Below are positions 51,334-59,586 of a stretch of DNA of 64,000 nucleotides, piece after piece. The DNA is from Mycobacterium scrofulaceum (GTDB lineage Bacteria; Actinomycetota; Actinomycetes; Mycobacteriales; Mycobacteriaceae). Where the stretch lies: assembly GCF_001667885.1 (NCBI RefSeq), contig NZ_LZJW01000102.1, positions 62,001 to 126,000 on the forward strand, written 5' to 3'. The notes under the pieces were generated by a model. It was not told the origin of the DNA, ran no database searches, and saw nothing but the letters and a program-made list of their open reading frames with translations. Each line of letters starts with the position of its first letter. Within the stretch, counting starts at the first letter, position 1. The translations under genes and the position numbers were made by a program.

Positions 51334-53169
51334 CTACAGCGTCTGGTGCCGCCCGAAGTACTTGTGGTCCTCGCTGTAGCCGCCGTACCCGCTGCCGATG
51401 TCGCGGTAGTCGGCAACGAACTCGATGCCCTTGATCCACTTGACGAGTTTGAAGCCGTGCTGCAATTCGTTGCGCAGCCGCAACGGCCTGCCGTGCATGT
51501 AGGGAAGCGGTTGGTCGTTCATCTTGAACGCGAGCATGGTCATGTGGTGGTCCATTTGGCCGATGTGATGGGCGTTGTAGTAGATGCCGCCCGTCGCGCC
51601 GAGGCCCATAGAGTAGAACACCGCCCATTTGGCTTCGGGCAGCGGTTTGACGATGTCCATGATCGTCTTCATCTGCACGCCACCCCATTTGGCGACGCCC
51701 GACCAGGCTTGGATGCAGAAGTGCTGGCTGATCTGCTCGTGGTAGGGCAGCGCCATCAGGTCCTCGAGCGAGAATTCCATGGGGTGCTCGACGAGGCCGT
51801 AGACCTTGAGCCGCCAATCCCTGAAGTCGTTCTGTTCGAGTTCCTTGTACTCGACGGTCTCCGGCAGGCGACCGTTGCGCCAGTGGTGCGGCGAGATGTC
51901 CTTCTCGGTGAACGCGCCCGGCTTGGGATCGAGCTGCTCCAGCATGCGCTGGAACGGGCCCACCAGCGCATACCCCACCCGCTGGATCACCCGCGGATGA
52001 CGAATGGTGAAGGGAGTGGCCCAAACCCACGCGATCGCCGTCAGCACCATGGCCGCGGCGAAGATGCCGAAGCCCACCCAGCTGTTGTCGTCGCGGGAGG
52101 CGAACATGTGGTTGAGGTTTCGCAGCGCGTTGGTCGTCAACACCATGGTGACGTGCACCAGGATGAAGAACAGGAAATACACCAGCACCACGAAATGCAA
52201 CGACCGCGCGTGCTGAATGCTCAGCCGCTTGCTGAGCCAATGAACCCGCTGCGACAGCGCGGGCGACATTCCTAGCCCCGTGATCAGAGCCGCGGGCGCG
52301 GCGATGAAAACGGTGGTGAAGTAGGACAACAACTGCAGGCCGTTATAGGCGACCCACCCGTTGTCGGTCGGCCAATCCAGCGACAGATATTGGATGGCCA
52401 CCGACGCCGCGTTGGGAAACACGTCCCAACTGGTCGGCACGATGTGGCGCCACTGTCCGGTAGCGAACAGGAGCACATAGAAGACCGCCCCGTTGACGAG
52501 CCACAGCACATCGATGCCGAGGTGCCACCACCGGGCCAGCCCGATCGAGTGCCGGAAGCCGGGCAGCCCCAATTGCGGTGGCAGGGCGACGGTGTCGGCG
52601 TTGGCGGTCCACAGCTCGTCGTCCGGCACCGGCGGGCCGACCCGCAGCCACTCGTCCTTACCCGGTGTGGCGTTGCGGCTGAAATAGAGCCGGGGATGGT
52701 CGCAGAGGATCTGGATCCCCGTCCTGATGATGAACATCATCATGAACAGGTTGAAGAAGTGCGTCCAACCGATCCACGCCGGTAGGCCGGGGGTGACGCC
52801 CGCGCTGTCCGTGCCGGAGTGACGCTGGATGAACGACTGCACGGCCGGCATGTTGTGCAGGCCTTTGCCCACGGCCACCCCCGCGATCAGTAAGGCAAAG
52901 CCGATGGGTATCAGCCAGAGCAAGTTGAACCACCGGTCGCGGCCGATGCGCAGCTTGGGGGCGGTGGCGCGGCGGGTGAGGTCGAAGCCGCCTCCGTAGG
53001 TTTCGACGTCGATGATGTCTTCGGCGGTGTGGATCTCGCTGCGGTAGTCCGGGGGAGATTCCAGCGGCGTGCCCACCGCCAGGGTCGACACGCCGCCGTG
53101 CGAGGCCGCCGGTTCCCCGGTGGCCGCGGCCGGATTAACGCCTGAGTCCCGTTGTTCGGTGTTGGTCAC
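51334..53169 (-). CDS. Cytochrome b - molybdopterin oxidoreductase fusion
   Basis: 611 residues. The N-terminal part (about 70-400) is a membrane cytochrome b561-like domain with at least four helices and conserved histidines (for example GWTHFFNLFMMMFIIRTGIQILCDHP and SLHFVVLVYFLFFILVHVTMVL). The C-terminal part (about 410-605) is a sulfite-oxidase-type molybdopterin domain: the putative Mo-binding Cys is near residue 484 (HFCIQAWSGVAKWGGV), then GIYYNAHHIGQMDHHMTMLAFKMNDQPLPYMHG. Electron flow from Mo through heme to the membrane is inferred; the substrate is unknown. The start is GTG 53169, with TAATTT seven bases upstream and no ribosome-binding site, suggesting a leaderless transcript. 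Confidence 0.82.
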   Translation of the reverse strand: MTNTEQRDSGVNPAAATGEPAASHGGVSTLAVGTPLESPPDYRSEIHTAEDIIDVETYGGGFDLTRRATAPKLRIGRDRWFNLLWLIPIGFALLIAGVAVGKGLHNMPAVQSFIQRHSGTDSAGVTPGLPAWIGWTHFFNLFMMMFIIRTGIQILCDHPRLYFSRNATPGKDEWLRVGPPVPDDELWTANADTVALPPQLGLPGFRHSIGLARWWHLGIDVLWLVNGAVFYVLLFATGQWRHIVPTSWDVFPNAASVAIQYLSLDWPTDNGWVAYNGLQLLSYFTTVFIAAPAALITGLGMSPALSQRVHWLSKRLSIQHARSLHFVVLVYFLFFILVHVTMVLTTNALRNLNHMFASRDDNSWVGFGIFAAAMVLTAIAWVWATPFTIRHPRVIQRVGYALVGPFQRMLEQLDPKPGAFTEKDISPHHWRNGRLPETVEYKELEQNDFRDWRLKVYGLVEHPMEFSLEDLMALPYHEQISQHFCIQAWSGVAKWGGVQMKTIMDIVKPLPEAKWAVFYSMGLGATGGIYYNAHHIGQMDHHMTMLAFKMNDQPLPYMHGRPLRLRNELQHGFKLVKWIKGIEFVADYRDIGSGYGGYSEDHKYFGRHQTL

Positions 53170-53678
53170 GCGGCCGAAATTACACGGATCGACTTGTAAA
53201 AACTGGACCCGATCAGGAAGAAAAGGCTCGTCCCGGGCGTGCAAACGACCTACTGCCGCCCACAACCCCTTCGACGAGGGCACAATCCGCGCCGCCGGCG
53301 CCGGTCATAGCCGCAATTGCCAAGCGAATCTGGAGTTTGCACCGCATGTTCGGTTCATGTGCGGTCACTGTGAGTTCGCGCAAAGTCTTCTGCAAGCCCG
53401 CTGGATCGGGTCGTGCCGCCAGAGCATGCGGGCCGAGCGGGTCTCAATGCGATTGATGGTCAGCGCGGGCGATTCCCGAGGCGGTCCGCCGGCACCAGGC
53501 ACACGAAGCGCGGGGCTTGGCGGGTGAATTCGCATGCGGAACGTGTCAGCAAAGTGAATGGATTACCAAAACCTTGATTCGCCCGACGAATGCCGGGTTA
53601 TTGTACGGCGGCCGGATGTCCGCGGGTACACCCCTCGATATCCGCAAATAGAAATTACAAACTAAGTTGGAGGATTGC
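53170..53678. other. Intergenic stretch with promoter signals and a possible SnoaL remnant
   Basis: About 510 bases without a full gene. On the minus strand around 53400-53470 a short frame reads 'LTINRIETRSAR', close to 'LTINAIETRAAR' at the end of the SnoaL gene at 54124. This suggests a decayed fragment of a duplicated SnoaL gene. On the plus strand TTGATT (53574-53579) and TATTGT (53599-53604), spaced 19, form a plausible promoter for the lipoprotein at 53679. A minus-strand -10, TAATTT, stands seven bases before the GTG of the oxidoreductase. Confidence 0.4.
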
Positions 53679-54104
53679 ATGACCCGGCGGTGGTTGTTTA
53701 TGGCCCTCGTAGTTGCCACAGCAGTAATGACCGGCTGCTCAAGCAGCAAACCCGCAAGTTCGGGGTCGAGTCCGGCTGCCAGCAGCGGTTCGACCACGGC
53801 AGCTACTTCATCGACGACCACTGCGTCCAGCGATACCAGCGCTGCAAACGCTCCGGCGGCCGCGACCCTGGATTCGAGCCAATGCGTCGACGTCACCGGG
53901 GCGAATGTCGATCTGCTCGCCGCATCGGACAAAGACGCCGCACGTAAGGCCGCCGACACGCTGGAGCGGTACAACCCGCCGGCTTCCGTCAAAGACGCCA
54001 TCGAACACTTCGTCACCACGGGTGGCGCACACTTCGACGACCCGGATTACACGAAAAACAACAAGACCGTCGACGGTTGGGTCAAGCAGGTCTGCCCCAG
54101 TTAA
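53679..54104 (+). CDS. Small putative lipoprotein
   Basis: 141 residues. The signal peptide (about 1-19) ends in lipobox VMTGC (Cys20), and a Ser/Thr/Ala-rich linker follows (about 25-62). A small folded domain of about 75 residues has two cysteines that could form a disulfide: Cys in SSQCVDVTG and the penultimate-region Cys in KQVCPS. The family is not recognised. ATG 53679 is preceded by TTGGAGGA with four bases spacing. It stands alone, convergent with the SnoaL gene, the stop codons 20 bases apart. Confidence 0.74.
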   Translation: MTRRWLFMALVVATAVMTGCSSSKPASSGSSPAASSGSTTAATSSTTTASSDTSAANAPAAATLDSSQCVDVTGANVDLLAASDKDAARKAADTLERYNPPASVKDAIEHFVTTGGAHFDDPDYTKNNKTVDGWVKQVCPS

Positions 54105-54123
54105 CCGACAGCAATAAACCCCG

Positions 54124-54588
54124 CTAGGCCGGGTCGCGCGGCCGCAATCGCCGCGCGGCCCGGGTTTCAATGGCGTTGATCGTCAACACCCGGCGGCTGA
54201 TGCGCCACCGGTCGGTCCGCTGGTATTCGTCGTCGTAGCGCAGATGCCAAACCACGTCGACAAGTTCGTCGCCGCGCTGGTCCCAGTGGTGCGCGATGCA
54301 CGCGACGCGCCCCCGCGCGGCGCCCGGCCCCCCGGCGTCATAGACCTCGCCGACGATGGCGTGCTCGGTGCGGAGGACCGCCGCGACGGCGGCGACCGCG
54401 GTGGCGATGGCGTCCCGGCCGCGGTGCGCGTGGATCGGTTGCAGCGCCTTTGGCGGTTCGGGCACCTCCAGCACGGCGTCGTCGGCGAAAAGCGCGGCAA
54501 CGGCGTCGAATTGGCGCTCGTCCACCTGGGCCGCGTACCGGTGAACCAGGTCGCTCAGGGCGGATCGGTCGTCGACGGACAGGGTCAT
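54124..54588 (-). CDS. SnoaL-like / NTF2 fold protein
   Basis: 154 residues with the SnoaL_4 opening DRSALSDLVHRYAAQVDERQFDAVAALFADDAVLEVPEPP and the closing sheet DELVDVVWHLRYDDEYQRTDRWRISRRVLTINAIETR. The helix-sheet arrangement matches ring-hydroxylating dioxygenase beta-type and dehydratase-type NTF2 proteins. Reaction unknown. It begins five bases after the LLM oxidoreductase stop on the same strand, so the two are a unit. Confidence 0.8.
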   Translation of the reverse strand: MTLSVDDRSALSDLVHRYAAQVDERQFDAVAALFADDAVLEVPEPPKALQPIHAHRGRDAIATAVAAVAAVLRTEHAIVGEVYDAGGPGAARGRVACIAHHWDQRGDELVDVVWHLRYDDEYQRTDRWRISRRVLTINAIETRAARRLRPRDPA

Positions 54589-54592
54589 CGCG

Positions 54593-55474
54593 TCACGCGA
54601 TCAGCGAGAGGCGTTGCGCGCAGCCCGACAACATGTCCTTGGCCTGTTCGATGTCGGCGGTCGGTGGCATGGCCAGCACCAGCCGGTCGGCGCCCTGATC
54701 GGCGAGGGCGCCCGCCCGCGCGGCGTCGATCTTGTTCACCGCGTGGCCCAGCGAGATTTCCAGGGACGCCGGATCGCGTCCGGCCGACGCCGCCTCGTCG
54801 CGCATCACGTCGATCAGCGACGCCAGCTCGGGACCGGTGACACCGAGGGGCTGGAAGCCGTCACCGATGCGGCCGGCGCGGCGGGCCGCCGCGCGGCTGT
54901 GCCCGCCGATGTGGATCGGAAGGCGTTCCCGTGCAATGGGTTTGGGATAACACATGACATCGTCGAAGTCGAAGAACTCGCCGTGATGCGAGACGCCCTC
55001 CGGCTGCTCGGCCCACAACGCCCGCAGGACGGCCACCTGCTCGTCGGCTCGTCTGCCGCGGTTGTCGAAGTCGGCGCTGCACGCCTCGAGCTCCTCCTTG
55101 AGCCACCCGACGCCGACGCACAGCCGCAGCCGCCCGCCCGACAACGCGTCCACGGTGGCGGCCCGCTTCGCGAGCACCACCGGATGGTGGTTGGGCAGCA
55201 CCAGCACACCGGTGGCCAGCCCGAGGGTGGTGGTGTGACCGGCGAGGAAGGCCAGCAGATCGAGCGGGTCGGGAATGGGGCAGTCGGCCGCCAGCCCGAC
55301 GCGGCCGGAGCTGTCGTACGGGTAGACGCTGTCATAGCGGGTGACGAGCACGGTGTGCTCGACGACCACGATCGACTCGAACCCGCACCGTTCCAGGTGA
55401 CCGGCGAACGCCGCCATCCATTCCGGATCCGCGGTGACGCCGTCGGCAACCGGGGCCACGACTGAGACCTTCAT
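54593..55474 (-). CDS. LLM class F420-dependent oxidoreductase
   Basis: 293 residues from ATG 55474 (MKVSVVAPVADG). The luciferase-like barrel can be read: LERCGFESIVVVEHT, LLAFLAGHTTTLGLATGVLVLPNHHPVVLAKRAATVDALSGGRLRLCVGVGWLKEELEA (residues about 75-140), and the IHIGGHSRAAARRAGRIGDGFQPLG motif that binds the deazaflavin. The 'TGVLVLPNHHP' and 'GVGWLKEE' elements place it in the F420 subgroup (Rv-type TIGR03619). Substrate unknown. It begins five bases after the malQ stop and is followed by the SnoaL gene. Confidence 0.88.
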   Translation of the reverse strand: MKVSVVAPVADGVTADPEWMAAFAGHLERCGFESIVVVEHTVLVTRYDSVYPYDSSGRVGLAADCPIPDPLDLLAFLAGHTTTLGLATGVLVLPNHHPVVLAKRAATVDALSGGRLRLCVGVGWLKEELEACSADFDNRGRRADEQVAVLRALWAEQPEGVSHHGEFFDFDDVMCYPKPIARERLPIHIGGHSRAAARRAGRIGDGFQPLGVTGPELASLIDVMRDEAASAGRDPASLEISLGHAVNKIDAARAGALADQGADRLVLAMPPTADIEQAKDMLSGCAQRLSLIA

Positions 55475-55478
55475 GGCC

Positions 55479-57638
55479 TCAGAAGCTAACAGGCGCGCTC
55501 CGGATGGCCGAGGGCGCGATTGCACTGCACACGGCCTCGGCCAGGGTGGCCGTCCGGACATCGGTGAACACGTCCTCCAGCAGCATCGGGCGGCCGTCGG
55601 GCCCGGTCAGCGGCACCCGCCAGTTGGGGTACTCGTCGACGGTGCCCGGTTGGTTCTGGGTCCGCCGATCGCCCACCGCGTCGGTCAGCGCCACGCCCAC
55701 CAGCCGCGACGGGGTCCGCCCGAGATACCGGTACAGCGCAAGGACGACGCTTTCCTCGTCGTCGGCGTCGTCGAGCAGCCCCACCCGCCGCAACTCGGCC
55801 AGCCACGCGGCGAGCTCGGCCCGATCGGCGGCGAGCTCCTCCTCGGCGGGTCGGGTCAGCAGTCCAAGCGATTCGCGCAGCCGCACATGGTCGCCCGCCA
55901 GGTAGCCCGCGGTCGGCGGCAGATCATGGGTGGTCACCGACGACAGGCAGTACTCCCGCCAGCGCTCGGCGGGCAGGGGGCCGCCACTGCCGTCGCGGTC
56001 GAGCTCGAACCAGAGGATCGACGTGCCGAGCAACCCGCGCAGCAGCAGGTAGTCGCGCACCCACGGTTCGACGGTGCCGAGGTCCTCACCGACGACCAGC
56101 GCGCCGGCACGATGTGCTTCCAGCGCGACGATGCCGATCATCGCCTCGTGGTCGTAGCGCACGTAGGTGCCCTGGGTGGGCGGCGCGCCCTCCGGGATCC
56201 ACCAGAGGCGGAACAACCCGATGATGTGGTCGATGCGCACGCCGCCGGCATGCCGCAGCACCGCACGGATCAACGCCCGAAAGGGCCGGTATTCCTCCGT
56301 GTCCAGCCGATCCGGTCGCCACGGCGGCTGGGACCAGTCCTGGCCGAGTTGGTTGAACTCGTCCGGCGGTGCGCCGGCGGTGACGCCCAGCGCCAGCACA
56401 TCCTGCAGCGCCCACGCGTCGGCACCGTTGGGATGCACACCGACCGCCAGGTCGTGCATCACGCCCAGCGCCATGCCGGCCCGGACCGCCCGCGACTGGG
56501 CCGAGGCGAGTTGCTCGTCGAGTTGCCACTGCAGCCACCGATGGAAATCGACCGCCTCCGAATGCTTTTCGGCGAAAGCGCCGACACCGGCCGCCCGGGG
56601 ATGCTGGAGCTTCTCCGGCCAGCAATGCCAGTCGGCCCCGTATTTCTCGGCGAGCGCGCACCAGGTCGCGAAATCGTCGAGCGGGGTTCCCTCGCGCGCC
56701 CGGAAGGCCTCGTAGGACAGTTCGCGGCCCGCCGACCGCGGCACCCGATGCAGCAGCTCGAGCGCGGCGCGCTTGGCCGCCCACGCGCCGTCGCGATCGA
56801 TCGCGTCCAGGCGGGCGGCCCGCTGTTGCACATCGGAGCGCAGCCGGCGCACCCGGCTGCGCTTGGGCAGCTCGGCGAACTCGGGGATCGCCTCGACATC
56901 GAGGTAGATGGGGTTGACGAAGCGCCGCGAGGTCGGCAGGTAGGGCGAGGGCTCCATGGGCGCCGTCGGCGCGGCCGCATGTAGCGGATTCACCAGCACG
57001 TGGTCGGCACCGTGGCGCGTCGCCGACCACACCGCCAGGTCGGTCAGATCCGTCAGATCGCCGACCCCCCACGACCGGCGGGACCGCACGCTGTAGAGCT
57101 GGGCGGCCAGCCCCCAGCCACGCCGAGCGCCGAGCCGCTCCGGCAGCCCGAGCCAATCCGGCGTCATGATCAGCGCGGTGCTGGTCTCACCGTCGCCCGA
57201 ACGCAGGTGCACCCGGTGGTAGCCCAGCGGCAGGTCGGCCGGCAGCACGAAGCTGGCCTCGCCCACCCACCGCCCGTCCAGATCGAACGGCGGGGTGAAA
57301 TTGTCCACCTGCTGGATCCCGTCACGCACAGTGCCGTCTTCCAGCTGCAACCAGACCTCGGCCGGATCGCCGTGGGTCACGTGGACCCAGAACCGGACCT
57401 GCTCGCCGGTCCGGCCGACGATGGTCGCCGGCAGCCGCCGCGCCCAATGCGACCGCAGCGTCGCGGTCAGGGCCACGTTGCGCTCCTGCTCGGTGCGGGC
57501 CGCCACGCCGAGCGCGGCCAACACGGCGACCAACGTGGTCTCGGAGACCAGCACCCGCCGCCCGGTCCAGTCCTGATACTCGGTCGCGATGCCGTACCTC
57601 CTGGCAAGTTCGACCAGCGACGGCGCGAGCTCACTCAT
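55479..57638 (-). CDS. malQ: 4-alpha-glucanotransferase MalQ
   Basis: 719 residues, close to the 724 I recall for M. tuberculosis MalQ (Rv1781c). GH77 features are GWGLAAQLYSVRSRRSWGVGDLTDLTDL (residues about 155-182), VNPLHAAAPTAPMEPSPYLPTSRRFVNPIYLDVEAI, the nucleophile region RIDHIIGLFRLWWIPEG, and the acid/base GEDLGTVEPWV. It disproportionates malto-oligosaccharides by transferring glucan chains, in the same alpha-glucan economy as glgX earlier in the window. ATG 57638 heads a leftward group with the LLM and SnoaL genes immediately behind it. It diverges from the ESX-5 genes. Confidence 0.94.
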   Translation of the reverse strand: MSELAPSLVELARRYGIATEYQDWTGRRVLVSETTLVAVLAALGVAARTEQERNVALTATLRSHWARRLPATIVGRTGEQVRFWVHVTHGDPAEVWLQLEDGTVRDGIQQVDNFTPPFDLDGRWVGEASFVLPADLPLGYHRVHLRSGDGETSTALIMTPDWLGLPERLGARRGWGLAAQLYSVRSRRSWGVGDLTDLTDLAVWSATRHGADHVLVNPLHAAAPTAPMEPSPYLPTSRRFVNPIYLDVEAIPEFAELPKRSRVRRLRSDVQQRAARLDAIDRDGAWAAKRAALELLHRVPRSAGRELSYEAFRAREGTPLDDFATWCALAEKYGADWHCWPEKLQHPRAAGVGAFAEKHSEAVDFHRWLQWQLDEQLASAQSRAVRAGMALGVMHDLAVGVHPNGADAWALQDVLALGVTAGAPPDEFNQLGQDWSQPPWRPDRLDTEEYRPFRALIRAVLRHAGGVRIDHIIGLFRLWWIPEGAPPTQGTYVRYDHEAMIGIVALEAHRAGALVVGEDLGTVEPWVRDYLLLRGLLGTSILWFELDRDGSGGPLPAERWREYCLSSVTTHDLPPTAGYLAGDHVRLRESLGLLTRPAEEELAADRAELAAWLAELRRVGLLDDADDEESVVLALYRYLGRTPSRLVGVALTDAVGDRRTQNQPGTVDEYPNWRVPLTGPDGRPMLLEDVFTDVRTATLAEAVCSAIAPSAIRSAPVSF

Positions 57639-58068
57639 ACCGCTTATCTTGGTGCCAGAAATCGCCGGCCGACCAATCGGGGAGAGGCACCAACGGGCCC
57701 GCGGACGCCACGGCCCGTTCTAATACCGGCCGACGCCGGCCCCGTGCCGTTCGCTCAGGGCGCACGCTCGACAGGACGAGCGGGCCATTCGCCACTACGA
57801 TGCCTTGAGAGACATGAGGAGTCCGGGCGGGAATCGGCGGGGAAGCAGAAAAGTGCCAGCTCAACGGCGCCTGGCACGTCGCGCGCGCCGGCGGCCCCGG
57901 CGCACTGCCGACGACCGGACACCCGCAGACGAACAGATGCAGCAGCGAACGCCATCGTCGCCGCGTGGCGAGGCTCGTACCGGTGCCTTACGGTTATCGA
58001 TGTAATTCGCGCAGCGAAATTTTCAGGGACAATATCCAGGCGTTCTAGCAGACCGGATGGTGAATTAA
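57639..58068. promoter_or_regulatory. Divergent region between malQ and the ESX-5 operon
   Basis: 430 bases without a gene; ORFs here are arginine/proline-rich noise. The last 70 bases (about 57995-58068) are clearly more AT-rich (TGTAATT, AAATTTTC, ACAATAT), which is where the eccB5 promoter would be expected. No clear -35/-10 pair of any one sigma class can be assigned, and no riboswitch-like structure was seen. Confidence 0.4.
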
Positions 58069-59586
58069 GTGGCGGAAGAGAGTCGCGGGCAACGCGGGTC
58101 GGGGTATGGCCTCGGGTTGTCGACGCGAACCCAGGTGACCGGCTACCAGTTCCTCGCTCGCCGCACCGCAATGGCGCTCACCCGCTGGCGTGTCCGCATG
58201 GAAGTCGAGCCGGGGCGGCGTCAGACGCTGGCCGTGGTGGCTTCGGTCTCGGCGGCGCTGGTGATCTGCCTGGGCGCGCTGCTGTACTCCTTCCTGAGCC
58301 CGGCGGGCCAGGTCGGGGATTCGCCGATCATCGCCGACCGCGACTCCGGCGCCCTCTATGTCCGCGTGGGCGACCGGCTGTACCCGGCGCTGAACCTGGC
58401 GTCGGCGCGCCTGATCACCGGCCGCCCCGATAACCCGCACCTGGTGAAGTCCAACCAGATCGCCAGCCTGCCGCGCGGCCCGATGGTGGGCATCCCGGGC
58501 GCGCCGTCGAACTTCCACACCACCAGCCCGGCCACGTCGTCGTGGCTGGTGTGCGACACCGTCTCCACCTCGACCGGCGTCAGTGCGCCGTCCGGGGTGA
58601 CGGTGACCGTCATCGACGGGAACCCGGACCTCAGCAACCACCGGCGCGTGCTGAACGGCTCCGATGCGGTCGTGCTGAACTACGGCGGAGACGCGTGGGT
58701 GATCCGGGAGGGACGCCGGTCGCGGATCGACGCCACCAACCGATCGGTGCTGTTGCCGCTGGGCCTGACGCCCGAGCAGGTCGGCCAGGCCAAACCCATG
58801 AGCCGCGCCCTGTTCGACGCGTTGCCGGTGGGCCCGGAACTGACCGTGCCGCAGATCCCGAACGCGGGCGCCGGCGCATCGTTCCCGAACGCGCCCGGCC
58901 CGATCGGCACGGTGATCGTCACCCCGCAAATCAGTGGGCCGCAACAATATTCACTGGTGTTGGCCGATGGCGTGCAGACCCTGCCGCCGTTGGTGGCCCA
59001 GATTCTGCAGAACGCCGGGCCCGGCAACACCAAACCGGTGACCGTCGAGCCGTCCGCCCTGGCGAAGATGCCCGTGGTCAACAAGCTGGACCTGTCCTCC
59101 TACCCGGACGCCCCGCTCAACGTCTCGGACATCCGCGAGAACCCCTCGACCTGCTGGTGGTGGCAGAAGACCTCCGGTGAAAACCGCGCCCGCATCCAGG
59201 TCGTGTCCGGCCCGACCATTCCGGTGGCGGCCAAGGACGAGAACAAGGTGGTCTCGCTGGTCAAGGCCGACACGACGGGCCGCGTCGCCGACCAGGTCTT
59301 CTTCGGGCCCGACTACGGAAACTTCGTGGCCGTCACCGGCAACGACCCGGGCGCCAAGACGACGGAATCGCTGTGGTGGGTGACCGACGCCGGCGCCCGG
59401 TTCGGGGTCGACGACACGCGCGACGTGCGTGAGGCGTTGGGCCTGAAGACCAAACCGAGCCTGGCGCCGTGGGTGGCGCTGCGGCTGCTCCCGCAGGGCC
59501 CGACCTTGTCGCGCGCGGACGCGCTGGTGGAGCACGACACCCTACCGATGGATATGTCCCCAGGAGAATTGGCGGTACCTAAGTGA
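58069..59586 (+). CDS. eccB5: ESX-5 type VII secretion system membrane protein EccB5
   Basis: 505 residues, one fewer than the 506 I recall for M. tuberculosis. A cytoplasmic N-terminus (STRTQVTGYQFLARRTAMALTRWRVRME, the EccB hallmark) is followed by one membrane helix at about residues 54-76, then a large periplasmic domain with its conserved cysteines (LVCDT around 161; STCWWW around 363). EccB is part of the ESX core complex with EccC, EccD and EccE. The start is GTG 58069 with a weak GGATGG ahead. Its stop overlaps the GTG of eccC5 (GTGA). Confidence 0.96.
   Translation: MAEESRGQRGSGYGLGLSTRTQVTGYQFLARRTAMALTRWRVRMEVEPGRRQTLAVVASVSAALVICLGALLYSFLSPAGQVGDSPIIADRDSGALYVRVGDRLYPALNLASARLITGRPDNPHLVKSNQIASLPRGPMVGIPGAPSNFHTTSPATSSWLVCDTVSTSTGVSAPSGVTVTVIDGNPDLSNHRRVLNGSDAVVLNYGGDAWVIREGRRSRIDATNRSVLLPLGLTPEQVGQAKPMSRALFDALPVGPELTVPQIPNAGAGASFPNAPGPIGTVIVTPQISGPQQYSLVLADGVQTLPPLVAQILQNAGPGNTKPVTVEPSALAKMPVVNKLDLSSYPDAPLNVSDIRENPSTCWWWQKTSGENRARIQVVSGPTIPVAAKDENKVVSLVKADTTGRVADQVFFGPDYGNFVAVTGNDPGAKTTESLWWVTDAGARFGVDDTRDVREALGLKTKPSLAPWVALRLLPQGPTLSRADALVEHDTLPMDMSPGELAVPK

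Noticed and set aside
53213..53395. 60-codon minus-strand ORF upstream of the molybdo-oxidoreductase
   Set aside because: No ribosome-binding site and unusual composition; it covers the gap where promoter elements are expected.
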